Part shown: positions 32,066 to 43,675 of the stretch, in pieces | Numbering within the stretch: position 1 is the first letter of the stretch | Layout of the letters: every line of letters begins with the position of its first letter | Assembly (NCBI GenBank): GCA_022829145.1 | Contig: CM040747.1 | Location: forward strand, 38,828,052 to 38,892,051 | Direction of reading: 5' to 3' | DNA: 64,000 bases | DNA from: Albula goreensis | Taxonomy: Eukaryota; Chordata; Actinopteri; Albuliformes; Albulidae | Program-made: the position numbers and the translations under genes | Notes under the pieces: generated by a model | Seen by the model: the letters and a program-made list of their open reading frames with translations, nothing else | Databases searched by the model: none | What the model was told of the DNA's origin: nothing

Positions 32066-32504
32066 AAATAGATCAGACATAAACAGTGACTTGGCAGATC
32101 AGGCAGTGACCGACAATCAGGTACACAAATCACTCAATGACGTGCTCCAAATTCTTCACAAACACGGACATGATGAACTACCCAAGGACTCACAGACACT
32201 TCTCTCCACTCCACAAGTACTTGAACGCCAGGCAAGATGTAACAGCGAATACATTTATTATGGCTTAGAAACTGGCATACGCAGCACACTCCTGCAGTGC
32301 CCAGCCTCTACAGAACACGTTCCTGTCTGTATTAATATTGAAGGTGTACCGTTACTCAACTCTAGTGGTGCTCAGTTCTGGCCCATGTTGGCAAAGACCG
32401 ATAGATTTGAGCCTTTCGTTGTCGGTCTTTTCGGTGGCATGACAAAAGCAGACGCACTGGAAGACGATGTCCAAGAATCCTCCTCTGACTCAGTATCTGT
32501 GTGA
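32066..32504 (+). pseudogene. DNA-transposon-type protein fragment (IxGxPL...FWPML family)
   Basis: The open frame runs to TGA at 32504 and is also open to the left into repeat R1, so the 5' end is truncated. It contains LQILHKHGHDELPKD, the block INIEGVPLLNSSGAQFWPML and FEPFVVGLFGG. I recall this pattern from proteins encoded by animal DNA transposons of uncertain superfamily (CACTA- or Kolobok-like). The last codons ESSSDSVSV are repeated at 24.68 kb. No promoter or splice partner was found. Confidence 0.45.
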
Positions 32505-33955
32505 GCACAACTGGGGGACTGCAGAGTCAAAAGAAGCAGCAGCTGACATCTCATGTTTCAGAGGAGCGCTCATGATTTTCTGTGCTCTCTGGAGTTAGTA
32601 GAGAAGGGTACAGCTCGGCTCACTGATATTGCTGGGGATTACACACTGGGGAAAAGTTTGGGAATGTACCGTCACTGTATTAGATTACACAGTGTGAAAG
32701 AGTTGGAATCAAACCACTGAAGCTCAGAGTGCTGGAGCATAACCTCTAGCTAGAATGCCATGTTAGCCAGTGACAGCTCTGTATCACACACACTTGCTCA
32801 GAAGCTAAAGAGCGAGCAGCACTCAGCTGCAGGATCCCTGCATAAAAGATTTTAAGGACAGAATATGGATTTAGGCAGAACTGAGGCATTGTGGGATTGG
32901 GAGAACTGAAGCCAGTATACATATTATTCCATGTGGTTATCTGTTTAAAGACTGTTTGTGCTGACCTCATCAAATGAGGGCCATTTGATGCTAAGATTAC
33001 AACATTCTGTTGTATGATTCAGACAAACTGATATGTATTTATTAATATCAGTCTGGGCAACATACTGATAAATAACTAGTCAGGACAGCAATGATTTTGT
33101 ACTGTACTTAGACTTGATGATTTTCCACACCACAAGGGGGAGCCATCCTACTGTGATATAAGAGGGGTTATATGGTCTCTATTTGAGAAGAACCACAGAG
33201 ACACCATAATAATGATTATGAAACACCTCTGCAGAACACACATCAGTCCAGTGGAGGGGCCGATAGTGCCTCACTTTCACACTGTATTCAACACAAGGGA
33301 CTGAGGTGGCACCCAAGTGACCGTAGTACTGTTGAGGATAATACAGTAACAGCTGTAAGGGTGAGGAAGAGTCAGCTCAGGTGTGAAGCTGTTGATGGAA
33401 ACAGCACCACTGTCCAATCCAGTTCAACACTACAGATCCTGACTAGTTCAGTCTCTCCGACAGATTTAAGCTATGTTTCTAAATTATTACTTAATTCATG
33501 TCCATACTTTCTGTCATTGAAAATGTAAAACAAGTTTACTCTTATGGAAAAATATCCAAAAAAATCACATTTGATATGATAGTATTAATTGTGATTGGGA
33601 GTAATTGTATTAAGTTCATGTTCAAGCTTTTATTGAGAGTGAATGCAGAAAACTGCTTCATGCATGTAATCCAGTTACTAGTTTTCTGTACTGTGTTTGA
33701 CTAATTTTTAAAAAAATGTGTTTCATATAACCATAATTATTCATCCACTGGGCTTTGATTCTGTTGGATGTTCAGACATGAAGATGCGCAAATATTGTTT
33801 TTCTTGTGAGAGTATTTCCAAGTAAGAACTGAACCACTGAAGCTCAGTGTGCTGAAGCAGAACCCCTCAGTGTCCCGGGTCAGTGCCTCCCCCCTCAGCA
33901 CCTGCAGTAGGTCCCAGCTGCAGCAGTGCAGTCTCTGTGCAGTCTGACTGAGGGA
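32505..33955. repeat. Duplicated V-unit flank; includes an orphan V 3' flank
   Basis: 32505-32750 matches the outer 3' flank of V1 and reaches GCTGGAGCATAACC, where a V unit should follow, but the V is missing. 32940-33955 matches 41540-42489 and 52910-53930, up to the V3 recombination signal. Confidence 0.75.
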
Positions 33956-33983
33956 GGTTTTTGTACGGCTCTCTATCACTGTG
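33956..33983 (-). other. V3 recombination signal, 12-bp spacer
   Basis: CACAGTG, ATAGAGAGCCGT, ACAAAAACC on the minus strand. Confidence 0.95.
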
Positions 33984-34571
33984 TCAACACCCAGCTACTG
34001 CTGATGTAGTGGAAACTCTGACAGTAGTAATCTCCTGCATCTTCAGCCTGGACTCCACTGATGGTCAGAGTGAAGTCAGTCCCAGATCCACTGCCACTGA
34101 ATCGATCAGGAATCCCTGAGTTATGGTATGTTGCATAGTAGATCAGGAGTTTAGGAGATTCTCCAGGTTTCTGCTGGAACCAGGATAGGAGGTGATAACC
34201 ACTATAGATAAAACTATCACTGCTGTACACTGCAGTGCTGGTTCTACAGCTCAGGGTGACAGTGTCTCCTGTGAGAGCAGATTTACCAGCAGGAGTCTGA
34301 GTCACAGTCACCTGTCCTGTGCATCCTGAAGAATAAAAAAGGCATATTCATATGATCCATTGGTACATTAGCATGTTACACCTCTGCCCAGATAGTTATT
34401 TTATACATTTATTTCATACAGTTAATTTAAGCCTTATACTTCCTTTAGATTAAAATCAAAGATATCATATCTATTTGATTATTTTTCATGAATCTCACCC
34501 TGAATGCAGAAAGTGAGTGCCCAGATGAAGATGGTGATAAAAGTCATTCTTGCTGTGGGTTCTGTTGCCAT
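33984..34571 (-). CDS. Ig light-chain V segment V3
   Basis: Leader exon 34571-34499 (73 nt, [20 protein letters not shown]...) has a GTGAG donor. The V exon 34325-33984 follows an acceptor ending TTCAG. FR1 is [20 protein letters not shown] with Cys23, FR2 is [17 protein letters not shown]3 is [20 protein letters not shown], then DAGDYYC; CDR3 germline residues are [14 protein letters not shown]1 is long ([19 protein letters not shown]). The exon is open throughout. The domain would form the variable half of a secreted or membrane light chain after joining to a J segment. It resembles the teleost L1, kappa-like, type. Confidence 0.93.
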
Positions 34572-34667
34572 GAAGGACAGCTCTCAGTCATCAAGTGTTA
34601 AACTCACAGGACTATAAACACTCCCAGAGCACTGAAGCATGTGCTGCCAATGCAAAGTGTCTTCTCT

Positions 34668-34675
34668 ATGCAAAT
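34668..34675 (-). promoter_or_regulatory. V3 promoter octamer
   Basis: Minus-strand ATTTGCAT, 97 bp upstream of the V3 ATG. Confidence 0.85.
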
Positions 34676-34699
34676 GGTCTTCCTGGGTACAGCAGGCAC

Positions 34700-35480
34700 T
34701 TGTAGCCCAGCAGTGCTGTGGAGGCAGACTAGGGCTTATGGGCTGTGACACAGACAGAACAGTTTAACACTGGTGTAACAGTGTCTGAACAGCAGGATCA
34801 CAATCCAAACCAACATCATTCATATTTCGCCGTCCAATTCTTTTTCTCACATGTACCCCTGTTAAACAGCACATACACCCCTCCTCTGACTCATCTCTAT
34901 AGCAGCATTGGTCTTTAAGGGGGTGAAAGCGCACTTCAGGTTATCACACTTACAAACCTTGGTTTTTCCCTCTTTTTCATGGAACTGGTTCAGTTAATTA
35001 TTCTTTCTCTTTTACCACTGCACTGACAAGTAATGCATATTGTGATTATTTAAACTGGGTAATTCTGAGAGGGGAATAATCAAGCTCTGATCTGATGTGT
35101 TCCTACTCAGGAGTGCCTCTCAGTGTAGGGTGAGAGTAACACACGGTAATATAAAGAGTAATAGACAGTGTATTAGGTAACACTGCAAACTTTGTGTACT
35201 TATGACGTTAAATGAAGTGCAGCAGTACAGTTCTCTCTGTTTCATATTTCTTTTTAAACACCAATTTGAATGTTCACTAATATTTGCATGGAAATATAGA
35301 TCAGGATTTGATACCAAACTTTAGCTTCAACTCTGTTATTACAGTGTTATTACATCAGGTGCAATAGTGGTGCTCTGTCTCCCTCCTGTGGTCACTGTAT
35401 GTAAAGGCAGCTTGTGTGACAGTTTGAATGGAACTGCTGTAGACTGAGTGGTTTCACAGACAAATATACTACATATAAAT
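34700..35480. other. V3 upstream flank and unassigned DNA
   Basis: 34690-34865 matches the V5 upstream flank (45645-45820). A short block near 35360-35420 (CTCCTGTGGTCACTGTATGT) recurs in the 3' flanks of V2, V5, V7, V8 and V9. Confidence 0.55.
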
Positions 35481-35483
35481 CAG

Positions 35484-36610
35484 TGGTGACTGGAGACTCA
35501 AAAATTTGGGGAGGACAGGTGAGAGGAGGAGGGCAAAGCAGGAGAGCGTCAAAGACAAATCAAGTTTACGAAACAGCAATATATTTACAAAAAAGAAAAA
35601 AATATGTTTGTTACATGGGTCTTTGAAGTCCATTGGATTGTTTCCCAAGAATTATTCGCCTGTAAGTTTGATTCAAGAATAAGGTCATTCATGCATTTTT
35701 GCATTTCTATGACATCTTCAAATGTATGAGGTTATCATCTATGGGAACTGCACAGAAAAAAATGAATTAAATACAATTAAAATGTGATTTCCCTTAATCA
35801 ATTTTAAAAAATATAAGTTATGGGATTTGAATTAAGTAGTATTTCATCATAAAATTATATTGTTTTTGCAAAATAACACATCCAATTATTCACCCTCACT
35901 GGAGTTATAGCTGCTATAAAATGCTTGTTCAGTCTTTTTCTCCTCAGCTCTCCATATAGTCATTCTGAAATACCTTTCCGCTTCCTGTAAATAAATACTT
36001 GTGGAGCTTGAGTTTACCAGAGCCTCATTCCCCAGAGTATGGAATGATAATCCACAACATTCCCGTGCCTGTCCGTTCCTCTTCTACTACCCACAAAACT
36101 AACCATGCCTTGGCAGTCTCCAGTGTCCATTTTTTCCCCATGAACTAGGAAACAATAACCAATTTATTTGTCATTTTCCACTCTGCCTTATCAATGTATG
36201 TTATTAACAATGTGCAAATGCTAATATTCAAACTACTCACAGATTTCTGAACGCATCCAGAAGAAAACATGCAATAATACTTATAGACATAATTCACTTC
36301 TTATGTCACCAGTACACATTTTTAATTTAGGCGACTCTGCTATCTGCTTGATATAGAATGGTTAAGTGAAAGACAATTTAAGAAAATCTGGAGCACAACA
36401 GTAAACCACCTCAATCAATGCAACATTTTAATAGGTACGTGATTTCAAACAGAGTTGGTGCTCTTCTCAAGAATGCCGCACCTGTGGTTATGCGATGTCA
36501 ATCAGGAAGGGAGGGCCACCTCCCATGAAATGCCAAATAACGTTTTATATTAATACTACATATATAAATATATGTTTTGAGAGGAAAGAGGAAGACTGTA
36601 AAATTATATA

Positions 36611-36659
<49 letters not shown>

Positions 36660-36740
36660 TTTATAGTCTTCCTCTTTCCTCTCAAAAATAGTGGAGGACC
36701 ATCCTCCCTTACCTCTATGGACCAGCCTCCTCTGTAGTGG
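35484..36740. mobile_element. hAT-like non-autonomous element, composite
   Basis: The ends resemble each other as inverted repeats (CAGTGGTGACTGG on the left, CCAGCCTCCTCTG on the right). Internal blocks recur inverted at 17.5-18.4 kb. A 30-bp inverted repeat (36573-36603 and 36662-36692) flanks a poly(T) tract of about 47 bases. No coding sequence and no clear target duplication. Confidence 0.45.
36605..36661. repeat. Poly(T) tract inside a 30-bp inverted repeat
   Basis: A T-run of about 47 bases preceded by (AT)n, with arms reading TGAGAGGAAAGAGGAAGACT on the left and the complement on the right; it could form a hairpin. Confidence 0.9.
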
Positions 36741-37094
36741 TCTTAATGCCATTCATAAAGAAACCACCCTCACAGAATCTTCCTTCAGCTGAATTTGTTG
36801 TCCTTTCAAAGTACTAAACTAAGGGCCCTCCTGATTTAAACCAATACATGTGATTCCATATTCCTCAATGCATTTTACAAAAGGTGAATACTTCTTTTTA
36901 TTTTTCTGTATTTATGCCTTTGGTCATCTAAAATGTATGTGTCAGTATTGTTTCTAAATTCTAGAATGGGTTTTATGTGAACTGGTATGTGTTTTAATGC
37001 CATTGGGTAAGTAAGAATAACTCAGTCATAAACTGTTGCTTGTTCAGCACTGTAAATTCTTAATGTTATTTAAAACATTGCATTCTTTTCAATT

Positions 37095-38290
37095 TAGAAC
37101 ATAAAATTGGACAGAATTCACATTATTCTGTTTCCCAGCAACAGTAGTAAGTTCAAGTGGTTTAGATTTTTCAGTATTTCAGCCTCTATGATGTCACAAT
37201 AGGAATGTGCTTAAAACGCAAACAACTATCAATTAATATGTCATTTGGACTTGTCATGGATTGCAACTATATCTTACCAAAATGTACCAGTGACTTACGA
37301 TAATAGAAAACAATATTGTGTTCCACTATTTTCTTTGGACAGTTACATCCTTCAGACTTGTAAGTAGATACCTCAAGCTTTTCCTCAAATGCAGTGTCTC
37401 GATGTTATTACAACAAAATTATTTGATTGGCTACAGATATTACAAGAGTTTTAATGTTTTACCTTAATATTACTTGTCAGCAAGCCAGTTATTCACGGTA
37501 ACTGAAGTAAGGACCCTCATAGTGTATATGAGAATGGCCAATGTTGACACAAACTTGGTTAGCCATAAGGTGCAAGTATTTTCATTCTAAATTAATTGCA
37601 CTTTACAAATAATTCTGACAAAAGTGACATCATGAAATTAAATGAAAGTTTTAATTATGAAATAAAACAGGTTGTTTGAAAACAGCCATTTGTTATTGAG
37701 AAATAAAGATCAAATTCTCAATGATTCATTATTCTGAAATAGAAATTAAACATGATAATGCTATGGGGAATATTCATATGATTAAATAATATTTAATTGA
37801 GAAACATTTATTGAATTATTTCACGGTTTATTGATTAGTTTCTATTTTCATTTGATTATTTACTTCATACACATATTTGTTTAAATAATTTTGATTAAAT
37901 GGTATTCTACAACTATGATGTCACAATGGGAAGGAAGTCCAGATGTAGAACACTGACAGCTGATGCAGAATAGAACATAAAGAACAGACAGAAAGGACAT
38001 TTCTGGTCTATAATTCTGAAGTCAGTTAAATCAGTGCATATTAAAAGCAGATGAATGAGATTATTTCTGTGTTCCAAACAAGAAGTTCATTCTCCATACA
38101 GAGATCCTCAAAGGTTGGAAGTTGGCAAATTAAATAATGGAATTTATTCCATCAATATAGCCAGTTCTGTTCTATATACATTTTGCTTGTAGCTCAGCCA
38201 AAGCACGACATTATCCTGGGCCTTGTTGGGACAGAGCTAAGGGGCACCTTTACATTAAAACCAAAGGCACTTGTTTTGCCTTGTTAGGTA
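37095..38290 (+). repeat. Interspersed repeat R1 with extended right part
   Basis: 37095-37755 matches the R1 copies at 31.4 and 48.2 kb. 37760-38260 matches 48830-49445, for example the blocks around TAACTATGATGTCACAATGG and CAGAGCTAAGGGG. Confidence 0.75.
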
Positions 38291-38491
38291 AGTCAATAAT
38301 GGTTTGGTTCGTTGCAAACAAGTAATTTAAGTGACTGTCATTCACATGGTGTTGTTGCAGAGTATGGTGTTTGTTACAAAGAGAGGACAGTACAGTCATT
38401 TGAGACGGGCCCAGGTGAAGTTGTGCTTTCTCCTGTCTTGTATTTGCATGCCATATAATTCACACTAAACGGAAGTTTAAATTTCATGAAT

Positions 38492-38499
38492 ATGCAAAT
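38492..38499 (+). promoter_or_regulatory. Isolated octamer on the plus strand
   Basis: ATGCAAAT in AT-rich sequence, about 160 bp before an ATG that opens a signal-peptide-like stretch (38655). It is not part of a V promoter block and could be chance. Confidence 0.35.
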
Positions 38500-38654
38500 C
38501 AAATATATTTTTCTATGACAAGAATTTATTTCTCCCTCAATAATTTAATATTGTTAGCAAACTTGAATGTAGAAGTTGTTGAGGCTGTTCATGAATGGTG
38601 CTCTCACAAGATGTGTGTCTCTGCAGAATGTCCCTTGATCCAGAATGTCCCTCG

Positions 38655-39326
38655 CCATGGAGCTTTGGATCCTGGCATTCACCATAATCGTGTCCCTGCC
38701 TGACCATCCGCCTCTTCCTGAGGAGGCCCTCCTTTCATGTCAGCTGACTAAAGAAAGGGAAGAAGAAGAAGGTGTCAGACCAGCCAATGAAAGGAGTCAG
38801 CCACCCACCCCTGTTACAGAACTCCGCCCCCTCCCTGCAGATCCCAGGAGGCAGAGTACACGATCAAACAGGAAGAAGAGCGAAACAGGTGAGGAAATCC
38901 CTCTAAGAAGTAAAAACATGATATTTAATATCACAGAAAATGTGATATTTAACATATGGCTGAAACAGGTGCAATATGGATTTATGGAATCCAGAATATG
39001 GATTTAGGCAGAACTGAGGCATTGTGGGATAGAGTGCACTGAAGTCATACTGCATGCAAATGATCAAAACTAACATACATAGTAACCAATGAGGTAACAG
39101 CTTGGTGTGTCCAAACTGCAAAACCACATGCTAATCTGGTAATTTGTGTAACATGTACTTGTGTAATGTGTAGTTTATGTAATCTTTTCTGTTACCTGTT
39201 TGTCTTTGAGTCTCAGTCTCTCTGGTAGCCGATGCATCTCAGCCTGACACTGAAAGGAGTCCTGGACTTGCGCCAGTGAAGAGTGCACCTGGAACGACTA
39301 AGTCTATGAAAAAGAAGCACAAAGGT
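38655..39326 (+). CDS. Unidentified plus-strand gene fragment, two phase-matched exons
   Basis: A frame open from 38645 includes MELWILAFTIIVSLP (signal-peptide-like), then an acidic/basic region (KEREEEEGVRPANER, RPLPADPRRQSTRSNRKK), and meets a GTGAGG donor after 38888. A second stretch after an acceptor ending TCTCAG (39217-39325) continues the frame, with DASQPDTERSPGLAPVKSAP and MKKKHK, and ends at a GTAGGA donor. I do not recognise the product. It lies antisense to the V segments. It could be a degraded gene or repeat-derived sequence; the exon boundaries are inferred only from splice-site fit. Confidence 0.35.
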
Positions 39327-39430
39327 AGGATTACAGGTTCAGTTCAGTCACATTGACAGTCCATCCTTCCTACAGTAGCATGGGAGTGTTTTCTCCAAGT
39401 CAGCATTCAGGAAGTGGAGGCATCAGTCTG

Positions 39431-40551
39431 TCTTTACATTAAATTACATGACAGGCATTTGGCAGATGCTCTTATCCAGAGCAAGTTTCAACACAAAGTG
39501 CATTTCTTTGGGGACAAGATTATCAAAGTGCAAGTGAAGGGTACAAGTCTCAAGTGCCAGTAGGGTTAGAAAGGACTGAACTGGACTTGTTGAGGGAAAA
39601 AGAAAACAAGAAACATTTAGAAAACCATAACTCGGATACAACAATTAGTAATAAGCAGTAACCCTAAGGTAGCTACAGTAAAAACTAAGGCTAAGTAGGA
39701 GAGCTAGGGAGGGAAGGAGAGAGGTGCATCCTGAAGAGGTAATTCTTCAGTCTGCACTTGAAGGTGGGCAGACTATCTGCTGTTCTGACCACCGTGGGAA
39801 GGTCATTCTGCCAGCGGGGAGCCAGAACAGACAGCAGACGTGACTCGGAGGTGCAGGCATGGAGAGGAGGGGGCACCGGGCACGCTAAAGACGCAGACCA
39901 GAGTGCACGGGCGGGCGTGTAGGGTCTGATAAGCTTCTGAAGATAGGACGGAGCCATCCCCTTAACAGCCTGGAAGGCAAGCACCAAAGTCTTGAATCTG
40001 ATGCGAGCCGAGACAGGTAGCCAGCGGAGGTCGGTGAGGAGGGGAGTGACGTGGGTGCGTCTGGGAAGGTTGAAGACCAGACGAGCAGCAGCATTTTGGA
40101 TGAGCTGCAAAGGTCAGACGGAAGATGCTGGAAGGCCAGCAAGGAGGGAGTTGCAGTAGTCCAGGCGGGAGAGAACCGTCGCTTGGACTAGCAGCTGCTT
40201 GGAGTAGGTGGTGAGAAAGGGGCGGATTCTCCTGATGTTATACAGGAAAAATCTGTACGCCCGACTCACCGTCGCTGCGATGTTCTCGGAGAGGGTCAGC
40301 TTGTTGTCGAAGACCACTCCGAGGTTCTTAGCGCAGGATGACAGTGACAGGATGGTGTCACCCAGGGAGATGGAGAGGTCCAGCGATGGAGAAGATGGAG
40401 CAGGAAAGAAGAGGAGCTGTGACTTGTCTGGGTTGAGCTTAAGATGGTGGGTGTCCGTCCAGCTCTGAATATCCCAGAGACAAGCAGAAATCCGAGCGGA
40501 GACCTGTGAGTCAGAGAGAGAGAATGAGAGAAAGAGTTGGGTGTCATCTTT
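39431..40551 (-). mobile_element. L2-type LINE, 5'-truncated, with target duplication
   Basis: The insertion is bounded by TCTTT at 39431-39435 and 40547-40551. The minus strand encodes the end of an RT: KLTLSENIAATVSRAYRFF, RLDYCNSLLAGLP, then QLIQNAAARLVFNLPRRTHV, DLRWLPVSARIRFKTL and APSYLQKLI. The frames are offset by frameshifts. The 3' tail contains GGCAGATGCTCTTATCCAGA, the tail shared by fish L2 LINEs and their SINEs. The empty site is present at about 51918-51935. Confidence 0.88.
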
Positions 40552-42489
40552 AAAACAACATTTACAGTAACATTCACCAATGCAACAGAGACAACACTTA
40601 GTAACAACAGAGGAATCAGTTACATGGTGGAGGTATCAGTCACAGTAGAGACGTCAGCTATAAACTGCTCCCATGTGCAAAGAAGATAAGATTTGACCAG
40701 CCTCTCTGCTGATGATGGAGACATCCAGCGAGACCGAGTTGATTAGAGGATGGTATCATTGATATGTTTTCTGTCTGAAAATAATATTCTCAGATTTATT
40801 GAAGCACACTGTTCTAACTACTATCCATGACAGAGCTGGGTGAAGGGAGTTATATCAGTGTCTGTATTTCATACCCAGTGATTATGCACATAGATCAGAG
40901 CAGATCAAGATGTTATGAATGAAAATTATAATGTACTGCTTTTATGTACATTTAACATTAAATATATGGGCATGATGTTCAAATGAGTAGACCATGTTAG
41001 ATTGATAAACTATTAATTTCTCCAAGATTTTTAGCAGTCAGAGTAGAAAGACTCTCAGACACTTCTCACCTTACACTGCTAACATTTACCTTGAGTCTGA
41101 TTTATGTAGCTCTAGCTCTGAGTTAGAGCTCTAGTTCACCCAGTCTGCTTGGCTCCACTTAATGAGCAGCCAGCCTCTGACTGTTCACCTCGTTCTCAGG
41201 CTCTTGCTGAGTCTGTTGAATTGTCTCCACACAGCAGTTCCTCTGCTTATGCCTCTGCTGGAGGAGATGATGTGGGGACAGAGGCTGAGAGTCTACCAAG
41301 GCTCTGTGCTCACGTGGCTCCTGGCCATCACCATGGAATCAAGGATGCCTCTACCTGCCAGCACACATGAGTCTCTCTCCTCTGTCTTAGGATGTCCTCA
41401 TCAGCACCAGCTCCAAATAAATGCATTTGGTTACGCAGTAAGAGAGCGCCCACGCTACAGCGCTCACTATGAAATCATGCATATGATGTGAATAGTTGCA
41501 GATTACCATGAGCAAAGGGTATGTGTTATTCCATATGGTTATCTAATTAAAGACTGTTTATGCTGACCTCATCAAATGAGGGCCATTTGATGCGAAGATT
41601 ACAACATTCTGTTGTATGATTCAGACAAACCAATATGTATTTAATAATATCAGTCTTGACAACATCCTGATAAATAACTAGTCGGGACAGCAATGATTTT
41701 GTACTGTACTTAGACTTGATGATTTTCCACACCACAAGGGGAAGCCACCCTACTTTGATATAAGAGGGGTTATATGGTCTCTATTTGAGAAGAACCACAG
41801 AGACACCATAATAATGATTATGAAACACCTCTGTAGAACACACATCAGTCCAATGGAGGGGCCGATAGTGCCTCACTTTCACACTGTATTCAACACAAGG
41901 GACTGAGGTGGCACCCAAGTGACCGTAGTATTGTTGAGGATAATACAGTTACAGCTGTAAGGGTGAGGAAGAGTCAGCTCAGGTGTGAAGGTGTTGATGG
42001 AAACAGCACCGCTGTCCAATCCAGTTCAACACTACAGATCCTGACTAGTTCAGTCTCTCTGAACGATTTAAGGCTGGTTTTACATGTCCATACTTTCTGT
42101 CATTGAAAATGTAAAAGAAGTTTACTCTTATGGAAACCTACCCAAAAAATCACATTTGATATTATGGTAGGAAACTGCTTCATACATGTAATCCAGTTGC
42201 TAGTTTTCTGTACTGTGTTTGACTTGGATAAATTCACTTGTTTTTAAAAAATTGTTTCATATAACCATAATTATCCATCCACCGGGCTTTGATACTGTTG
42301 GATGTACAGACATGAAAATGTTCAAATATTGTATTAGGTGTGAGTGCATTTGTAAGTTATAACTGAACCACTGAAGCTCAGTGTGCTGAAGCAGAACCCC
42401 TCAGTGTCCCGGGTCAGTGCCTCCCCCCTCAGCACCTGCAGTAGGTCCCAGCTGCAGCAGTGCAGTCTCTGTGCAGTCTGACTGAGGGA
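40552..42489. repeat. Duplicated V-unit flank (V4), paralogue of 51925-53930
   Basis: Near-identical to 51925-53930 throughout, and from 41540 also similar to 32940-33955. It includes the plus-strand open frames at 41149-41491. Confidence 0.85.
41149..41491 (+). other. Duplicated plus-strand open frames of unknown nature
   Basis: Two overlapping frames (73 and 109 codons) are preserved here and at 52524-52866. The 73-residue product is identical in both copies. It has Ser/Ala/Asp-rich composition (VELSPHSSSSAYASAGGDDV) and no known domain. It may be an exon of an unknown gene or simply a recent duplicate. Confidence 0.25.
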
Positions 42490-42517
42490 GGTTTTTGTAC
42501 GGCTCTCTATCACTGTG
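42490..42517 (-). other. V4 recombination signal, 12-bp spacer
   Basis: CACAGTG, ATAGAGAGCCGT, ACAAAAACC on the minus strand. Confidence 0.95.
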
Positions 42518-43057
42518 TGAACACCCAGCTACTGCTGATGTAGTGGTCACTCTGGCAGTAGTAATCTCCTGCATCTTCAGCCTGGACTCCACTGATGGTC
42601 AGAGTGAAGTCAGTCCCAGATCCACTGCCACTGAATCGATCAGGAATCCCTGAGTAACGCGATGTTGCCAAATAGATCAGGAGTTTAGGAGCTTCTCCAG
42701 GTTTCTGCTGGTACCAGTGTAACCTGTTGTTGCTATACACAGCAGTGCTGGTTCTACAGCTCAGGGTGACAGTGTCTCCGATGAGAGCAGATTTACCAGC
42801 AGGAGTCTGAGTCACAGTCACCTGTCCTGTGCATTCTGAAGGAAAGAATATTAATATGTATTATATTATCCATAGGCACTTTAGAATGTCACACCATTGT
42901 CCAGATAATTATTTTGCAAAGTGATTGCATATAGTTATTTCATGCTTCATACTTGAATTTCATTAAAATGTAAGACATATATATTTGAATATTTTTTATG
43001 AATCTCACCCTGAATGCAGAAAGCGAGTGCCCAGATGAAGATGGTGATAAAATTCAT
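42518..43057 (-). CDS. Ig light-chain V segment V4 (first start codon lost)
   Basis: The V exon 42835-42518 is open. FR1 is [20 protein letters not shown] with Cys23, CDR1 is [13 protein letters not shown]2 is [17 protein letters not shown]3 is [20 protein letters not shown], then DAGDYYC, and germline CDR3 is [11 protein letters not shown]. The ATG used by the other V segments is AAG here (43081-43079). The next in-frame ATG at 43057 gives a 17-residue leader beginning [16 protein letters not shown], still a good signal peptide, so I place the start there. The donor is at 43008. It belongs to the V3/V6/V7 family. Confidence 0.9.
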
Positions 43058-43177
43058 TGTTGCTGTGGGTTCAGTTGCCTTGAAGGACAGCTCTCAGTCA
43101 TCAAGTGTTAAACTCACAGGACTATAAACACTCCCAGAGCACTGAAGCATGTGCTGCCAATGCAAAGTGTCTTCTCT

Positions 43178-43185
43178 ATGCAAAT
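43178..43185 (-). promoter_or_regulatory. V4 promoter octamer
   Basis: Minus-strand ATTTGCAT, 97 bp upstream of the ancestral (lost) ATG position. Confidence 0.85.
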
Positions 43186-43199
43186 GGTCTTCCTGGGCA

Positions 43200-43675
43200 C
43201 AGCAGGCACTTGTAGCCCAGCAGTGCTGTGGAGGCAGACTAGGGCTTATGGGCTGTGACACAGACAGAGCAGTTTAACATCTCCAGAGACAGACCAGGGT
43301 CAAAGTCCCAGTGCCCCATCAATGGGTCAGCACATACACATGACTAACTCTGTGCTGCCAAATGCTGCTGTTCCCATTCAAAGTGTTCCAGAAACCATCA
43401 TTTTCATTAATTTCAGGAGTTTTTAAATGACATCTTTAAACCTCTTACTCAAAACTTCCAAACTAAATAAGGTGACCACCTCTTCCCATTGAACCACCGG
43501 TGGGTCATCCAGACAGATGGCGGTGCCACATGTTAGTGTTTCCATTAAAGAGTTCCAGATTCTGTCTAACAGAGTTAAAGCTTTTAATGTCAGAGAATGA
43601 AAACTATATCTGTTTGAATGAAGATGTGTGCACATATCCCTTTCATCTCTCTTATCACTGACATTTGAAATAAAG
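43200..43675. repeat. V4 upstream flank, duplicate of the V1 upstream flank
   Basis: 43255-43668 matches 25790-26215 and then joins the LINE fragment directly. Confidence 0.8.
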
